Assembly: GCF_030534315.2 (NCBI RefSeq)
Contig: NZ_CP130558.2
Coordinates: 2,532,501 to 2,596,500, forward strand
DNA length: 64,000 nt
Direction of reading: 5' to 3'
Source of the DNA: Thermoanaerobacterium sp. CMT5567-10
GTDB taxonomy: Bacteria; Bacillota; Thermoanaerobacteria; Thermoanaerobacterales; Thermoanaerobacteraceae
A program made the position numbers and the translations under genes. Under the pieces are notes generated by a model. That model did not search any database, was not told the DNA's origin, and saw only the letters and a program-made list of their open reading frames with translations. Each line of letters opens with the position of its first letter. Within the stretch, counting starts at the first letter, position 1. This document shows positions 16,873 to 26,487 of this stretch, piece after piece.

Positions 16873-18090
16873 ATGGAGTTCAATCATGATTTTGAAAATT
16901 ATAGTATGCCTGAAGCTAGATTAAAAAACAATAAAAAGAGTTTAGGCAAGATGGTAAAAAGATATAGAAGAAAGATGTTTTTATCTTTTGTGGTTGTTGC
17001 GCTTGTAGCAGCTTTAATAGGTGGTGCTGCAGGAGCTGGAATTATGAAATATGCCGACATGGGTAAAACACAGATAGTAAATAGATATCTGCCACTTTCA
17101 TCTGACAACAACAATTTCAGCTTGATTACAAATATAGTAAAGACTGTAAGCCCATCTGTGGTCGGTATTGATACATATACGAATGGATACGAAGCTTATG
17201 GAAACTCTTATGTACAGGAAGGCAGTGGCTCTGGTATAATAATTGATTCACAAGGTCATATAGTTACTAATAATCATGTTGTAGACGGTGCATCTAAAAT
17301 AACTGTAAATTTGTCTGACGGAAGAAAATTTACAGCGCAATTAGTAGGAAAGGATTCAAGGACTGATCTTGCGGTTTTAAAGATAAATGCTACTAATCTG
17401 ACACCAGCAAAATTAGGTGATTCATCAAAGCTAGAAGTAGGAGAACTGGCTGTAGCCATAGGGAATCCTCTAGGTGACAGCTTTGCTGGAACTGCTACAG
17501 CAGGTATAATAAGTGGATTAAATCGAAACCTGCAAAGTGATTATGGCCCAGTTAATCTTATACAAACAGATGCTGCTATAAATCCTGGGAATAGCGGTGG
17601 CCCACTTGTAAATAGCATCGGTGAAGTAATTGGCATAACAAGCATAAAGCTTACATCAACAGGTAGTTCAAGTACGCAAGATCCGTTTGGCTTATTTCAA
17701 AGTCAAGGCGTACCTTTGGAAGGTATGGGATTTGCTATTCCTATCAATGAAGCTAAACCAATTATCGATGATCTTATAAAAAATGGTTATGTAGAAAGAC
17801 CTGTAATGGGAGTAAGTGTGCAACAAATAACTAAGCAACTAGCACGTCAGTATAATATACCTGTTGGCCTTTACATTGTACAAGTGCAGCAAGGAAGTGG
17901 TGCTGATGCTGCAGGCCTTCAAGCTGGAGACATAATAACTGCTGTCGATGGAACAAATGTCACCACGTTTAATCAACTTGAAAATATTTTAAACAAACAC
18001 AATATTGGCGATGTAATAAGCGTAACAGTTTGGAGAAATGGTCAAACACTTACAGTTAATGTAAAACTTTCAGGCTCGAATGGGCAATAA
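16873..18090 (+). CDS. HtrA/DegP-family membrane-anchored serine protease
   Basis: The 405-residue protein has a cytoplasmic N-terminus and one membrane anchor (about residues 35-57). A trypsin-like domain follows with catalytic H135 (NNHVVDG), D165 (RTDLAVLK) and S241 (GNSGGP), then one C-terminal PDZ domain (VERPVMGVSVQQI onward). This is the HtrA/YvtA/YyxA layout of Firmicutes: extracytoplasmic quality control of misfolded proteins. ATG 16873 lies 9 nt after AAGGAGG; the TTG at 16864 directly abuts that site. No CssRS-like genes are adjacent. Confidence 0.95.
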   Translation: MEFNHDFENYSMPEARLKNNKKSLGKMVKRYRRKMFLSFVVVALVAALIGGAAGAGIMKYADMGKTQIVNRYLPLSSDNNNFSLITNIVKTVSPSVVGIDTYTNGYEAYGNSYVQEGSGSGIIIDSQGHIVTNNHVVDGASKITVNLSDGRKFTAQLVGKDSRTDLAVLKINATNLTPAKLGDSSKLEVGELAVAIGNPLGDSFAGTATAGIISGLNRNLQSDYGPVNLIQTDAAINPGNSGGPLVNSIGEVIGITSIKLTSTGSSSTQDPFGLFQSQGVPLEGMGFAIPINEAKPIIDDLIKNGYVERPVMGVSVQQITKQLARQYNIPVGLYIVQVQQGSGADAAGLQAGDIITAVDGTNVTTFNQLENILNKHNIGDVISVTVWRNGQTLTVNVKLSGSNGQ

Positions 18091-18102
18091 TAAGTTTTTA
18101 AC

Positions 18103-18130
18103 GGTGGCTTTCATGCCACTTTTTTATTTT
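18103..18130 (+). terminator. Short hairpin with T-run after htrA
   Basis: GTGGC (18104-18108) and GCCAC (18115-18119) flank a 6-nt loop, followed by TTTTTTATTTTTT. The stem is short but the tail is strong. Confidence 0.7.
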
Positions 18131-18214
18131 TTCATCAACATGATTTTGCTAAAATTCTTCACACTTGTGTTATACTTAATTTATAAAGTCAGCTTATTTT
18201 TGGAGAGGGTGTAC

Positions 18215-19198
18215 ATGATGATTTATATTTACAACAAAATCACAGATCCTTATTTCAATTTAGCAGCAGAAGAATACTTGTTAAAGCAATTTAACGATGA
18301 ATGTTTCATGCTTTGGAGAAACAAGCCAAGTATAATAATAGGGAAAAATCAGAATGCTTTGGCTGAGATTAACCTTGATTATGTTAAAGAACACAATATA
18401 CCAGTTGTGAGAAGGTTGTCAGGAGGTGGAGCAGTATTTCACGATTTAGGAAATGTAAACTTTACTTTTATTGTAAACGATGATTTGAATGGCTTCAGTG
18501 ATTTTAGAAGGTTTACACAGCCAATAATTGATGTATTAAAAAAGCTTTCAATTAATGCTGAATTTTCAGGTAGAAATGATATAACGATTGATGGTAAAAA
18601 AATATCAGGTAATGCCCAATACTATTACAAAAACAGGATACTTCATCACGGAACGCTACTCGTATCATCTAACATGACAGATTTATCAGCAGCTTTGAAG
18701 GTGCGGCCGGTGAAATTTGAAGACAAAGGTGTAAAGTCTGTATCTAAAAGAGTGACAAACATAAATGAACATTTAAAAGAGCCTATTGATATTGAGGAAT
18801 TTATAAATCTTATTATGAATGACATACGGCAGCGTACAGGTGGAAGTGGGCTGTATGAATTTACAGGCGAAGATATAAAAAATATAGAAAAACTTAAAAA
18901 TGAAAAGTATAGCACATGGGAATGGAATTTTGGCATGTCACCAGATTATAATTTGAAAAATGAGAAAAAATTTTTGGGTGGAACATTGGAAGTGGATTTA
19001 AATGTATCTGATGGAATAATAAAAGACATAAAGATATACGGCGATTTCTTCGGGAAAAAGGATGTAAAAGATGTAGAGGAAATGCTAAAGGGTGTAAAGC
19101 ACTCTGAAAATGATGTTAAAAATGCGCTTTCATCAATAGACATTGGAGAATATTTTTCAAACATAACATTAGAGAATTTGCTTGATGTGATGTTTTAA
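18215..19198 (+). CDS. lplA: Lipoate-protein ligase A
   Basis: LplA activates lipoate with ATP and transfers it to a lysine of lipoyl domains, here presumably GcvH and the fused lipoyl domain at 19342. The 327-residue protein has RRLSGGGAVFHDLGN (adenylate/lipoyl pocket) and the SGNAQYYYKNRILHHGTLL core of the family, plus a C-terminal accessory domain. ATG 18215 (or 18218) follows GGAGAGGGTG. A reading from 18080 would add a hydrophobic 45-residue leader encoded by the preceding terminator region and is rejected. No lipoate synthase lies nearby, suggesting scavenging. Confidence 0.92.
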   Translation: MMIYIYNKITDPYFNLAAEEYLLKQFNDECFMLWRNKPSIIIGKNQNALAEINLDYVKEHNIPVVRRLSGGGAVFHDLGNVNFTFIVNDDLNGFSDFRRFTQPIIDVLKKLSINAEFSGRNDITIDGKKISGNAQYYYKNRILHHGTLLVSSNMTDLSAALKVRPVKFEDKGVKSVSKRVTNINEHLKEPIDIEEFINLIMNDIRQRTGGSGLYEFTGEDIKNIEKLKNEKYSTWEWNFGMSPDYNLKNEKKFLGGTLEVDLNVSDGIIKDIKIYGDFFGKKDVKDVEEMLKGVKHSENDVKNALSSIDIGEYFSNITLENLLDVMF

Positions 19199-19215
19199 AA
19201 ATTATGTTCAAAATA

Positions 19216-19244
19216 TTGAATTATTGTTTAGATAGTGTTAAAAT
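19216..19244 (+). promoter_or_regulatory. Promoter for the dihydrolipoamide dehydrogenase gene
   Basis: TTGAAT (19216-19221) and TAAAAT (19239-19244) are spaced by 17 bp, roughly 100 bp upstream of the start. Confidence 0.5.
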
Positions 19245-19341
19245 ATGGTTAGAGTAAGTTGTCAAATAATTAACCCGCTTAAAAATTCCACTTTTAAGTA
19301 ATGTTTTGTATGGCTAGTAGTAAAAATTGGAGGTGTACCTT

Positions 19342-21006
19342 ATGGAGTTAGAAGTTAAGGTACCTGTCTTGTCTGATTCAATGAATGAGGGAAAAATAAC
19401 GAAATGGCATGTCAGTGAAGGTCAATCTGTTAAAAAAGGAACTTCTTTATGTGATATAGCGGTTGGAAAGATGAATTATGAGGTGTACTCTGAATATGAT
19501 GGAGTAATTTCCAAAATTATTATTCCAGCAGGCAATACTGTAAAATCAGGAGACGTTATTTCTATCATTTCAAAATCTGAGGATGATTCTCAAAAGTCAA
19601 TTTCAGACAATGCAGATACATTTTATAATGAAGTAAAAGATTACGATTTAGCTGTTATAGGTGGTGGCCCTGGAGGTTATGTGGCAGCTATAAAAGCTGC
19701 AAAAAAAGGTGCAAAAGTGGCACTTTTCGAAAAAGATAAAGTAGGCGGTACGTGTCTCAATAGAGGGTGTATACCGACAAAAGCTTACGCAAGAGTTGCT
19801 GAAGTGTATGACATCATAAAAAGGTCAGATGAATTTGGACTTAGTGTAGATGTTAAATCATTTGATTATAAAAAAGTAGTGGAAAGAAAAGATAATATAG
19901 TAAATGAGCTTGTATCCGGTATAAATACATTGCTTAAAGCAAATGGTGTTGATTTGTATTCTGAGGAAGCAAAAATTGACAAAGATAAAAATATATTGTT
20001 GGGAGAAAATAAGATAAAAGCGAAAAATATAATAATAGCAACTGGTTCTAAGCCTCAAGAATTGCCAATCGAAGGCGTGAAATCGAAAAATGTCATAAAT
20101 AGCAACGATATTTTAGAGATTACATCACTGCCTGACAGCATGTGTATAATAGGCGGTGGTGTAATAGGCATGGAATTCGCCTTTATAATGAATCAGTTTG
20201 GAGTAAAAGTATCTATCGTCGAGATGATGCCAAGACTTCTTCCTCAACTGGATAAAGAAGTAAGCAATCTAATAAAGTTTGAAGCTCAGAAGCGTGGTAT
20301 AAAGATCTATACATCTTCTAAGGTTGAAAAGATTTTAGAAGAAGAAAATGGTGGAAGTGTTGTAACAATAATAAAAGATGGTGCAACAAAGTGCATATAC
20401 GCAGACAAAGTGTTTATTTCCATTGGAAGAAAGCTAAATACGGACATAGGACCAATTTCAGAGCTTTTAGAATTCGATGGAAAAGCTATCAAAGTTGATG
20501 AATATTTAAGGACAAATATTGATAATGTCTATGCCATTGGCGATGTGACCAATAAAATGATGCTGGCACATGTGGCATCAGCACAAGGCGAAGCAGCAGT
20601 TGACAATATTTTTGGAGGCAATGTTGCTCTTGATTATATGAGAATACCGGCTGCTGTATTTACAGAACCGGAGATAGGTTATTTCGGCTATACAGAGGAA
20701 GAGGCTAAGAGTAAATTTAAAAATGTAAAAGTGGGTAAATTTTACTTTGCAGCTAATGGCAGAGCAAAGACATACGGTGAAACAAAAGGTTTTGTCAAGA
20801 TCATATCTTCCGAAGATGGAGATGTTTTAGGAGCGTGGGTTGTCGGAAGCGATGCATCTGAAATAGCGCAGATAATATCTACTTCATGTCAAAGTGGTGC
20901 AAAGGCAGATGATCTTAAAAAAGCGATATATACTCATCCTACGAGAAGTGAGACCATCATGGAGGCAGTAAAAGACATTTTTAAAGAATCGATACATAAA
21001 GTGTAA
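19342..21006 (+). CDS. lpdA: Dihydrolipoamide dehydrogenase with N-terminal lipoyl domain
   Basis: E3 reoxidises dihydrolipoyl groups with NAD+. The 554-residue protein starts with a lipoyl/biotinyl domain (residues 1-78) whose lipoyl lysine is K43 in GKMNYE, unlike the usual DKA. A short linker precedes the E3 part: FAD-binding GGGPGGYVAAIKAA, redox disulfide CLNRGC, NAD-binding GGGVIGMEFA, and the C-terminal active-site His in YTHPTRSE. No E1 or E2 genes are near; lplA precedes and the gcv operon converges, so it is most simply the L-protein of glycine cleavage. ATG 19342 follows GGAGGTG by 6 nt. Confidence 0.94.
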   Translation: MELEVKVPVLSDSMNEGKITKWHVSEGQSVKKGTSLCDIAVGKMNYEVYSEYDGVISKIIIPAGNTVKSGDVISIISKSEDDSQKSISDNADTFYNEVKDYDLAVIGGGPGGYVAAIKAAKKGAKVALFEKDKVGGTCLNRGCIPTKAYARVAEVYDIIKRSDEFGLSVDVKSFDYKKVVERKDNIVNELVSGINTLLKANGVDLYSEEAKIDKDKNILLGENKIKAKNIIIATGSKPQELPIEGVKSKNVINSNDILEITSLPDSMCIIGGGVIGMEFAFIMNQFGVKVSIVEMMPRLLPQLDKEVSNLIKFEAQKRGIKIYTSSKVEKILEEENGGSVVTIIKDGATKCIYADKVFISIGRKLNTDIGPISELLEFDGKAIKVDEYLRTNIDNVYAIGDVTNKMMLAHVASAQGEAAVDNIFGGNVALDYMRIPAAVFTEPEIGYFGYTEEEAKSKFKNVKVGKFYFAANGRAKTYGETKGFVKIISSEDGDVLGAWVVGSDASEIAQIISTSCQSGAKADDLKKAIYTHPTRSETIMEAVKDIFKESIHKV

Positions 21007-21074
21007 TAAAGATTTTAAAGCGGTAATGCTTTAAAATAAATTAAATTTAGGAAGGAAAAAAAGGAGGAATTTAA

Positions 21075-21518
21075 ATGGCAATAGAAACTTTTAAGGCGGT
21101 TTCCAGGAAGTTGCCAGAAGGCTTAGCTGTTGAAAGCGAAGTAAGAGGGTTTAAAATGCTTTTAGATGAGCCAAAAGAGTTAGGCGGCACAAATAAAGGC
21201 ATGAATCCTGTAGAGGCTTTGCTTTGTGCTTTAGGCTCATGTCAGACTATTGTAGCATCAGCTTTTGCAAAAGCAAAAGGTATAAATCTACAAGATTTTT
21301 GGGTTGAATTGGAAGGGGACATTGATTTAGACGGATTCATGGGCAAGTCTGACGTAAGACCAGGCTTTCAAGAAATAAGATTTAAGATGCATGTTAAAAC
21401 AGATGCTTCAAAAGAAAAAGTAGAAGAATTTGCAAAGTTTATAGAGAAAACATGCCCTGTAGGAGATTCATTAGCAAATCCCGTAAAATTAGTTTTATCT
21501 GATGTTGTTGTTGAATAA
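21075..21518 (+). CDS. OsmC/Ohr-family protein
   Basis: The 147-residue protein has the OsmC fold signature NPVEALLCALGSCQTIVASAFA, with a reactive Cys in GSC, and a second conserved Cys in KTCPVGDSL. Family members reduce organic hydroperoxides with thiols, and several use dihydrolipoamide and a lipoyl-bearing dehydrogenase as reductant. The position right behind the lipoyl-E3 gene fits that chemistry. The start is supported by AAGGAGGA 8-9 nt upstream. The gene is followed by a terminator shared with gcvPB. Confidence 0.9.
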   Translation: MAIETFKAVSRKLPEGLAVESEVRGFKMLLDEPKELGGTNKGMNPVEALLCALGSCQTIVASAFAKAKGINLQDFWVELEGDIDLDGFMGKSDVRPGFQEIRFKMHVKTDASKEKVEEFAKFIEKTCPVGDSLANPVKLVLSDVVVE

Positions 21519-21523
21519 GGTGA

Positions 21524-21555
21524 TAAAAGCCAATGTTTTCATACATTGGCTTTTA
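21524..21555. terminator. Bidirectional terminator between osmC-like gene and gcvPB
   Basis: TAAAAGCCAATGT and ACATTGGCTTTTA form a perfect stem around a short loop, with T-runs on both strands. The end of gcvPB lies within it. Confidence 0.88.
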
Positions 21556-22990
21556 CTATTGGATTTCTTGCTGCTTTTACTTCATCAAGCCTTCTTACAG
21601 GTGTATTATGAGGTGCAGTTTTTAGAATTTCAGGATTTTCATCTGCTTCTTTTGCAATTGCCTTCATAGCTTCTATGAATCCATCTAGTGTCTCTTTGCT
21701 TTCAGTTTCTGTTGGTTCAATCATAAGTGCACTGTCAATGATGAGAGGAAAGTAGATGGTAGGTGGATGAAATCCGTAGTCTATCAACCGCTTTGCCACA
21801 TCTAGTGTTGTGACATCATTTGTTTTGTTTTTGAGGCCGCTGAAGACAAATTCATGTTTGCATATCGAATCAAATGGAAGCTCATAATATTCTTTAAGCT
21901 TTTCTTTAACATAGTTTGCATTTAAAACTGCCAAACTGCTAGCAGCTTTAAGTCCGTCCGCTCCCATAGATAGAATGTATGCATATGCCTTTACCATAAC
22001 ATTGAAATTGCCATAAAAACTTCTCACTTTTCCTATTGTATGTGGCAAATCATACTTAAAATAATACATATCGTCATTTTTTTCAACTATTGGTACAGGC
22101 AGAAAATCTGCAAGTTTGCCTTTGACGCCAACTGGACCGCTTCCAGGTCCGCCACCTCCATGTGGTGTTGCAAATGTCTTGTGCAAGTTTATATGGACCA
22201 CATCAAATCCCATATCACCTGGTCTTGTTATTCCCATATTGGCATTCATATTGGCACCATCATAGTAAAGAAGGCCACCAGCATCGTGGATTAACTTTGA
22301 TATTTCCAGTATGTTTTTTTCAAACAACCCTAGCGTATTTGGATTTGTAAGCATTAATCCAGCTATGTCATCGTCAAGAACCGATTTTAATGCGTCAATA
22401 TCTATAAGCCCATCATTTCCAGATTTTATCTCTACTACATCAAATCCGGCTGTTGCAGCACTTGCTGGGTTTGTGCCATGTGCAGAGTCAGGTACGATCA
22501 TCTTTTTCCTATTGTATTCACCGATGTCTTCAAAGTATGCTTTAATTATCATCATTCCAGTAAGTTCTCCATGGGCACCAGCAGCAGGTTGAAGTGAAAT
22601 CCCATCCATTCCAGTTATCTCTTTTAGCATTTCTTGAAGATCGTACATAAGCTTTAAAGCACCTTGGACAGTATTTTCACCCTGCAGTGGGTGTATGTTT
22701 GTAAATTCTTTAAAGCTTGCAATATCTTCATTTACCTTTGGATTGTACTTCATCGTACAAGACCCTAGTGGATAAAATCCCTTATCAACGCTGTAATTTT
22801 TGTATGAAAGATTTGTGTAGTGCCTTATCAGTTCTACCTCGCTGACTTCGGGAAGATTTAATTCTGTATGGCGAAGAAGTTTATCTGGAATTGCTTCTTC
22901 TAATTGTACGTCTTCCACATCTAATGGAGGAAGGCTGTATGATGTATGACCTGGCTTAGATACCTCAAAAATAAGCTTATCATAGTTCAT
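21539..22990 (-). CDS. gcvPB: Glycine dehydrogenase (decarboxylating) subunit 2
   Basis: This is the PLP-binding half of the split P-protein, which decarboxylates glycine and loads the aminomethyl group on GcvH. It is 483 residues, the normal length. The PLP lysine is K271 in [18 protein letters not shown], and the substrate-pocket [11 protein letters not shown] is present. It overlaps gcvPA by 11 nt and is the last gene of the riboswitch-controlled operon. Confidence 0.96.
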   Translation of the reverse strand: MNYDKLIFEVSKPGHTSYSLPPLDVEDVQLEEAIPDKLLRHTELNLPEVSEVELIRHYTNLSYKNYSVDKGFYPLGSCTMKYNPKVNEDIASFKEFTNIHPLQGENTVQGALKLMYDLQEMLKEITGMDGISLQPAAGAHGELTGMMIIKAYFEDIGEYNRKKMIVPDSAHGTNPASAATAGFDVVEIKSGNDGLIDIDALKSVLDDDIAGLMLTNPNTLGLFEKNILEISKLIHDAGGLLYYDGANMNANMGITRPGDMGFDVVHINLHKTFATPHGGGGPGSGPVGVKGKLADFLPVPIVEKNDDMYYFKYDLPHTIGKVRSFYGNFNVMVKAYAYILSMGADGLKAASSLAVLNANYVKEKLKEYYELPFDSICKHEFVFSGLKNKTNDVTTLDVAKRLIDYGFHPPTIYFPLIIDSALMIEPTETESKETLDGFIEAMKAIAKEADENPEILKTAPHNTPVRRLDEVKAARNPIVKANV

Positions 22991-24335
22991 TAACTACACC
23001 TCCCATTATATTGACGAGCTTATCAATTTCATCTTTTGTCCTTTTTTCTGTTACGCATAGAAGCATTGCATTTTTGTACTTTTTGTATTCTTTTTCTAGG
23101 TTGTAACCGCCAATGATGCCGTTACTTAGAAGCACATTATTTATAGCGTCGACGCTGTTATCATTGCATACAACTGCAAATTCCATGAAAAATAGTTTAT
23201 CAAATAATGGTTTAAATTTACTTGTTTTTATTAATTGCTGAAAAGCATAATGAGATTTTTTAAAGCACTGCAGTGCAACTTCTTTAATATCTTTTTTCCC
23301 AAGAGCTGTCATGTATATAGCGGCAGTCAATGCATTTAGTGAGTGATTTGTGCATATATTTGAAGTCGCTTTTTCTCTTCTTATATGTTGTTCCCTTGCT
23401 TGAAGTGTCAATACATATCCTCTTTTGCCGTCAATATCATTTGTTTCACCGATGATCCTGCCTGGTAATTTACGCATAAGTTTTTTCGTTGTTGCCATAA
23501 AGCCAAGATGTGGACCACCAAAATTAAGGCTATTTCCAAGAGGTTGACCGTCGCCAACGGCTATATCTGCACCTATTTCACCTGGTGTTTTTAATATAGA
23601 TAAAGATATTGGCTCTACGTACATTATGAGAAGCGAAGCATTCTTATGGACCATTTCTTCAACATCTTTAAGATCTTCTATTATGCCAAAGAAATTTGGA
23701 TTTTGAACTATAAATGCTGCTGTATCGCTGTCAAGAGATGATTTTAGAAGCTCTAAATTTACTGTTCCATCTAAGTCGTCGATTTCAACAAGCTCAATAT
23801 TACTGAACCTCATGTATGTATGAAGTACTTTTTTTACTTCAGGATTAAGTGACGATGATACAAGGACTTTTTTCCGATTTGTTGCATTAGAAGCCATTTT
23901 TGCAGCTTCACTTAAAGCAGTGGCTCCATCGTACATAGATGCATTTGATATGTCCATTCCAGTAAGATAACAAATCATTGTCTGATATTCAAATATCGCT
24001 TGCAATGTCCCTTGACTTATTTCAGGCTGGTACGGAGTGTACGCTGTATAAAACTCTGGCTTTGATACTACATGTTTAACGACAGCTGGAATAAAGTGAT
24101 CATAGACACCTGCTCCTAAAAAGCATGTAAGTTCATCTGTTGTCTTTATCTCTTTTGAGATTTTATTTATGTGATTCAACAGTTCTGGCTCTGATAAAGG
24201 ACCTTTTAAGTTTAGATTTTTATTTAAGCGAATGCTTTCTGGTATATCTACAAATAGATCTTCTATCGATTTAGCATTCACAGATTTAAGCATTTCCATC
24301 TGCTCATCGTTTGATGATGGAATGTATTGGGGCAT
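22980..24335 (-). CDS. gcvPA: Glycine dehydrogenase (decarboxylating) subunit 1
   Basis: This 451-residue N-terminal half of the split P-protein forms an alpha2beta2 enzyme with GcvPB. Family motifs include YIPSSNDE at the start, [36 protein letters not shown] and the C-terminal-half [10 protein letters not shown] and [16 protein letters not shown]. All look intact. It follows gcvH by 33 nt and overlaps gcvPB, so the three proteins are co-translated. Start ATG 24335 has AAAAGGAGT upstream. Confidence 0.96.
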   Translation of the reverse strand: MPQYIPSSNDEQMEMLKSVNAKSIEDLFVDIPESIRLNKNLNLKGPLSEPELLNHINKISKEIKTTDELTCFLGAGVYDHFIPAVVKHVVSKPEFYTAYTPYQPEISQGTLQAIFEYQTMICYLTGMDISNASMYDGATALSEAAKMASNATNRKKVLVSSSLNPEVKKVLHTYMRFSNIELVEIDDLDGTVNLELLKSSLDSDTAAFIVQNPNFFGIIEDLKDVEEMVHKNASLLIMYVEPISLSILKTPGEIGADIAVGDGQPLGNSLNFGGPHLGFMATTKKLMRKLPGRIIGETNDIDGKRGYVLTLQAREQHIRREKATSNICTNHSLNALTAAIYMTALGKKDIKEVALQCFKKSHYAFQQLIKTSKFKPLFDKLFFMEFAVVCNDNSVDAINNVLLSNGIIGGYNLEKEYKKYKNAMLLCVTEKRTKDEIDKLVNIMGGVVNEL

Positions 24336-24368
24336 GATATCACTCCTTTTGAGGATGATTTAATTTGG

Positions 24369-24743
24369 CTATTTGCAAAAATCGCTGTATTCTTCAGGTG
24401 ACATTAGTTCATCTAGCTCACTGGGATCGCTTATTTCTACGCATATCATCCAATTTTCGTACGGATCGCTGTTTAAAAGCGATGGGTCGTCTGCAATAGA
24501 TTGGTTAACCTCTATAACCTTGCCACTTATGGGACAATATACGTCAGATGCTGCTTTTACTGATTCAACGGTACCTAATGTATCTCCAGCATTTAATACT
24601 GTATCTATTTCCGGAAGTTCTGCATAGACTATGTCGCCTAACGAGTGCTGAGCAAAGTCTGTTATTCCAACGTATGCTTTGTCACCTTCAACTTTTACCC
24701 ATTCGTGGTTTTTTGAATAGTAAAGACCTTCTAAAATTTTCAT
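24369..24743 (-). CDS. gcvH: Glycine cleavage system H protein
   Basis: This 124-residue lipoyl carrier shuttles the aminomethyl intermediate between P, T and L proteins. The lipoylation site is K63 in [14 protein letters not shown]. It starts [20 protein letters not shown], and [11 protein letters not shown] lies near the C-terminus. It sits 12 nt downstream of gcvT with GGAGGT as ribosome binding site. The nearby lplA would lipoylate it from exogenous lipoate. Confidence 0.97.
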   Translation of the reverse strand: MKILEGLYYSKNHEWVKVEGDKAYVGITDFAQHSLGDIVYAELPEIDTVLNAGDTLGTVESVKAASDVYCPISGKVIEVNQSIADDPSLLNSDPYENWMICVEISDPSELDELMSPEEYSDFCK

Positions 24744-24755
24744 AAAAACAACCTC

Positions 24756-25853
24756 CTATTTTTTGTAATTTTTCTTATAAAAATTTTTGCTTGTTACGAT
24801 AGCTTTTAAAGGTTTATTTCTTATTATTATACTTATTTCATTGCCAATGTTGGCAAATTGGCTGCTTATTAATGCCATTCCGATATTTTTCTTTAAAGTA
24901 GGTGATAAATATCCAGTTGTCACATATCCAATTTTTTCACCTTGTGCGCATACATCATAGCCATGGCGGGGTATTCCATTATCTATCATTTCAAAACCTA
25001 CTATCTTTCTTTTAAGTCCATCCTGCTTTTGTTTTAAAAGAGCATCTCTACCAATGAAATCTTTCTCTAATTTTACAAAAGAACCTAATCCAGCTTCTAA
25101 TGGTGTTATGTCGTCAGAAAGCTCATTACCGTAAAGGGGAAGACCTGCTTCAAACCTTAATGTATCTCTTGCACCTAAGCCGGCAGGTTTAATTCCAAAT
25201 TCCTTTCCAACAGCCAAGATTTTTTCCCACATTGGTTGTGCATAATCATTTTTCAAGAATATCTCAAAACCATCTTCGCCTGTATAACCTGACCTTGATA
25301 TCAAACAATTTACTCCATCTAGGTTGATTTTGTCAAAGTGGTAGTATTTCATGTCGTCTAAGTTGTACTCTGTCATTTTTTGAAGTATCTTTTGAGACTT
25401 AGGACCCTGCAATGCCAATTCAGAAATCTCATTTGATATGTTTTTTACAGCAATATTGTAGTTTTTGTTTTCATCTATCCAGTTATAATCCTTATCTATG
25501 TTGCTGGCATTGACTACTAACATGTATTTTTCATTGGAAAATTTGTAAACAAGCAAGTCATCTACTGTTGTGCCGTTTTGATAGCACATAGGGGAATACA
25601 TCGCCTGATTATCATTTATCTTTGCCACGTTATTTGAGATAATGTAGTTTATGAATTTTTCAGAGTCTTTACCTTCTATTATTATTTCACCCATGTGTGA
25701 TACATCAAAAAGGCCTGCATTTTTTCTAACAGCTTCATGCTCTTTAAGTATACTTTCATACTGTACAGGCATTGAAAAACCTGCAAATTCTATCATCTTT
25801 GCCCCGTATTTCAGGTGTGTATCGTATAATGGGGTTTTTTTAAGGCTATCCAA
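24756..25853 (-). CDS. gcvT: Glycine cleavage system aminomethyltransferase (T protein)
   Basis: GcvT transfers the methylene group from GcvH to tetrahydrofolate, releasing ammonia. At about 365 residues it has AGFSMPVQYESILKEHEAVR, LFDVSHMGEI, the folate-binding SRSGYTGEDGFEIF and GLGARDTLRFEAGLPLYG. The start is probably TTG 25853, 9 nt after AGGAAGGG; ATG 25862 is almost fused to that site. It is the first gene after the glycine riboswitch. Confidence 0.95.
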   Translation of the reverse strand: MDSLKKTPLYDTHLKYGAKMIEFAGFSMPVQYESILKEHEAVRKNAGLFDVSHMGEIIIEGKDSEKFINYIISNNVAKINDNQAMYSPMCYQNGTTVDDLLVYKFSNEKYMLVVNASNIDKDYNWIDENKNYNIAVKNISNEISELALQGPKSQKILQKMTEYNLDDMKYYHFDKINLDGVNCLISRSGYTGEDGFEIFLKNDYAQPMWEKILAVGKEFGIKPAGLGARDTLRFEAGLPLYGNELSDDITPLEAGLGSFVKLEKDFIGRDALLKQKQDGLKRKIVGFEMIDNGIPRHGYDVCAQGEKIGYVTTGYLSPTLKKNIGMALISSQFANIGNEISIIIRNKPLKAIVTSKNFYKKNYKK

Positions 25854-25885
25854 CCGGATCATCCCTTCCTAAATAAATTTGCCAA

Positions 25886-26095
25886 CAAAAAAGGAATATG
25901 AAGACAAGTGTCATCATATTCCTCTGTGTCATGACCTGAGAGTTTCTACCCTAAGGTATTGCCCCATCGGTGCCATACGGCTTTTCAGAGTCCCATCAAA
26001 TAGCGATTAATTTGCCTGAGAGATTTTATGAAGCCGTGACCCACTTCATATTGCTCCTTCGGCCACCATAAAAGGTGTCTCTCGCTATCATCATT
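25886..26095 (-). ncRNA. Tandem glycine riboswitch with terminator expression platform
   Basis: Read on the minus strand, aptamer 1 (about 26095-26011) shows AGCGAGAGACACC, GCCGAAGGAGCAA and ATCTCTCAGGCAAA. A short linker leads to aptamer 2 (about 25995-25925) with GGGACTCTGAAAAG, CACCGATGGGGCAA and AACTCTCAGGTCATGACA. These are the two conserved glycine aptamers. They are followed at 25924-25886 by a hairpin of AGGAATATGA with TCATATTCCT and a TTTTTT tail. By analogy with Bacillus gcvT, glycine binding should prevent the terminator and turn the gcv operon on. Confidence 0.95.
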
Positions 26096-26126
26096 TGGAT
26101 GATATTAAATTCCTACTGCTACTATA

Positions 26127-26155
26127 ATTATAGTGCAGTAACTTTATTAATTCAA
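26127..26155 (-). promoter_or_regulatory. Promoter of the glycine riboswitch-gcv operon
   Basis: On the minus strand TTGAAT (26155-26150) and TATAAT (26132-26127) are separated by 17 bp, about 30 bp upstream of aptamer 1. Confidence 0.75.
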
Positions 26156-26208
26156 TATAGCGTAGTGGAAATAAAATTGATTTACAAAAAATAAAACAAA
26201 TGATATAA

Positions 26209-26225
26209 TGTTCTAATAAAGAACA
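26209..26225. repeat. Operator-like inverted repeat, copy 1
   Basis: TGTTCT-AATAA-AGAACA is a perfect 6-bp inverted repeat with a 5-bp spacer, 5 bp beyond the stop codon of the Xre gene. Two near copies lie on the other side of that gene. Confidence 0.5.
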
Positions 26226-26229
26226 AAAA

Positions 26230-26475
26230 TTATTTTTCCAGTCCTAACAACCAATTAGGGCTCACTTTAAGTATTTCAGCTAAAGCAACTAGTTCAAAAT
26301 CAGTAACGATGCGTTTTTGTTGCTCAATTTTAGAAATACTTGCTCTATCTATGTATACTGCCATTGTTTCTAGTTTTGCAGATAATTGTTGTTGGGTTAA
26401 TTTGTTTTTTAATCTTATAGCTTTTAAGCGAGGTCCAATAATATTTCGGTTATCATTGTCGAGTATTAATTTCAT
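26230..26475 (-). CDS. Small Xre/Cro-type HTH regulator
   Basis: The 81-residue protein is almost all HTH_3 domain: IGPRLKAIRLKNKLTQQQLSAKLE, then IDRASISKIEQQKRIVTDFELVALAEILKVSPNWLLG. Such stand-alone regulators control small accessory loci or themselves. ATG 26475 follows AAAGGTGAT; a GTG at 26484 is inside that site. It lies between the riboswitch promoter and the P-type ATPase region, facing left. Three TGTKCT-N5-AGMACA elements flank it and are probable autoregulatory sites. Confidence 0.85.
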   Translation of the reverse strand: MKLILDNDNRNIIGPRLKAIRLKNKLTQQQLSAKLETMAVYIDRASISKIEQQKRIVTDFELVALAEILKVSPNWLLGLEK

Positions 26476-26487
26476 ATTAATCACCTT

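Noticed and set aside
18080-18214. N-terminal extension of LplA by 45 residues
   Set aside because: It runs through the terminator after htrA, is hydrophobic and unlike the family, and ATG 18215 has a good ribosome binding site and matches the usual LplA start.
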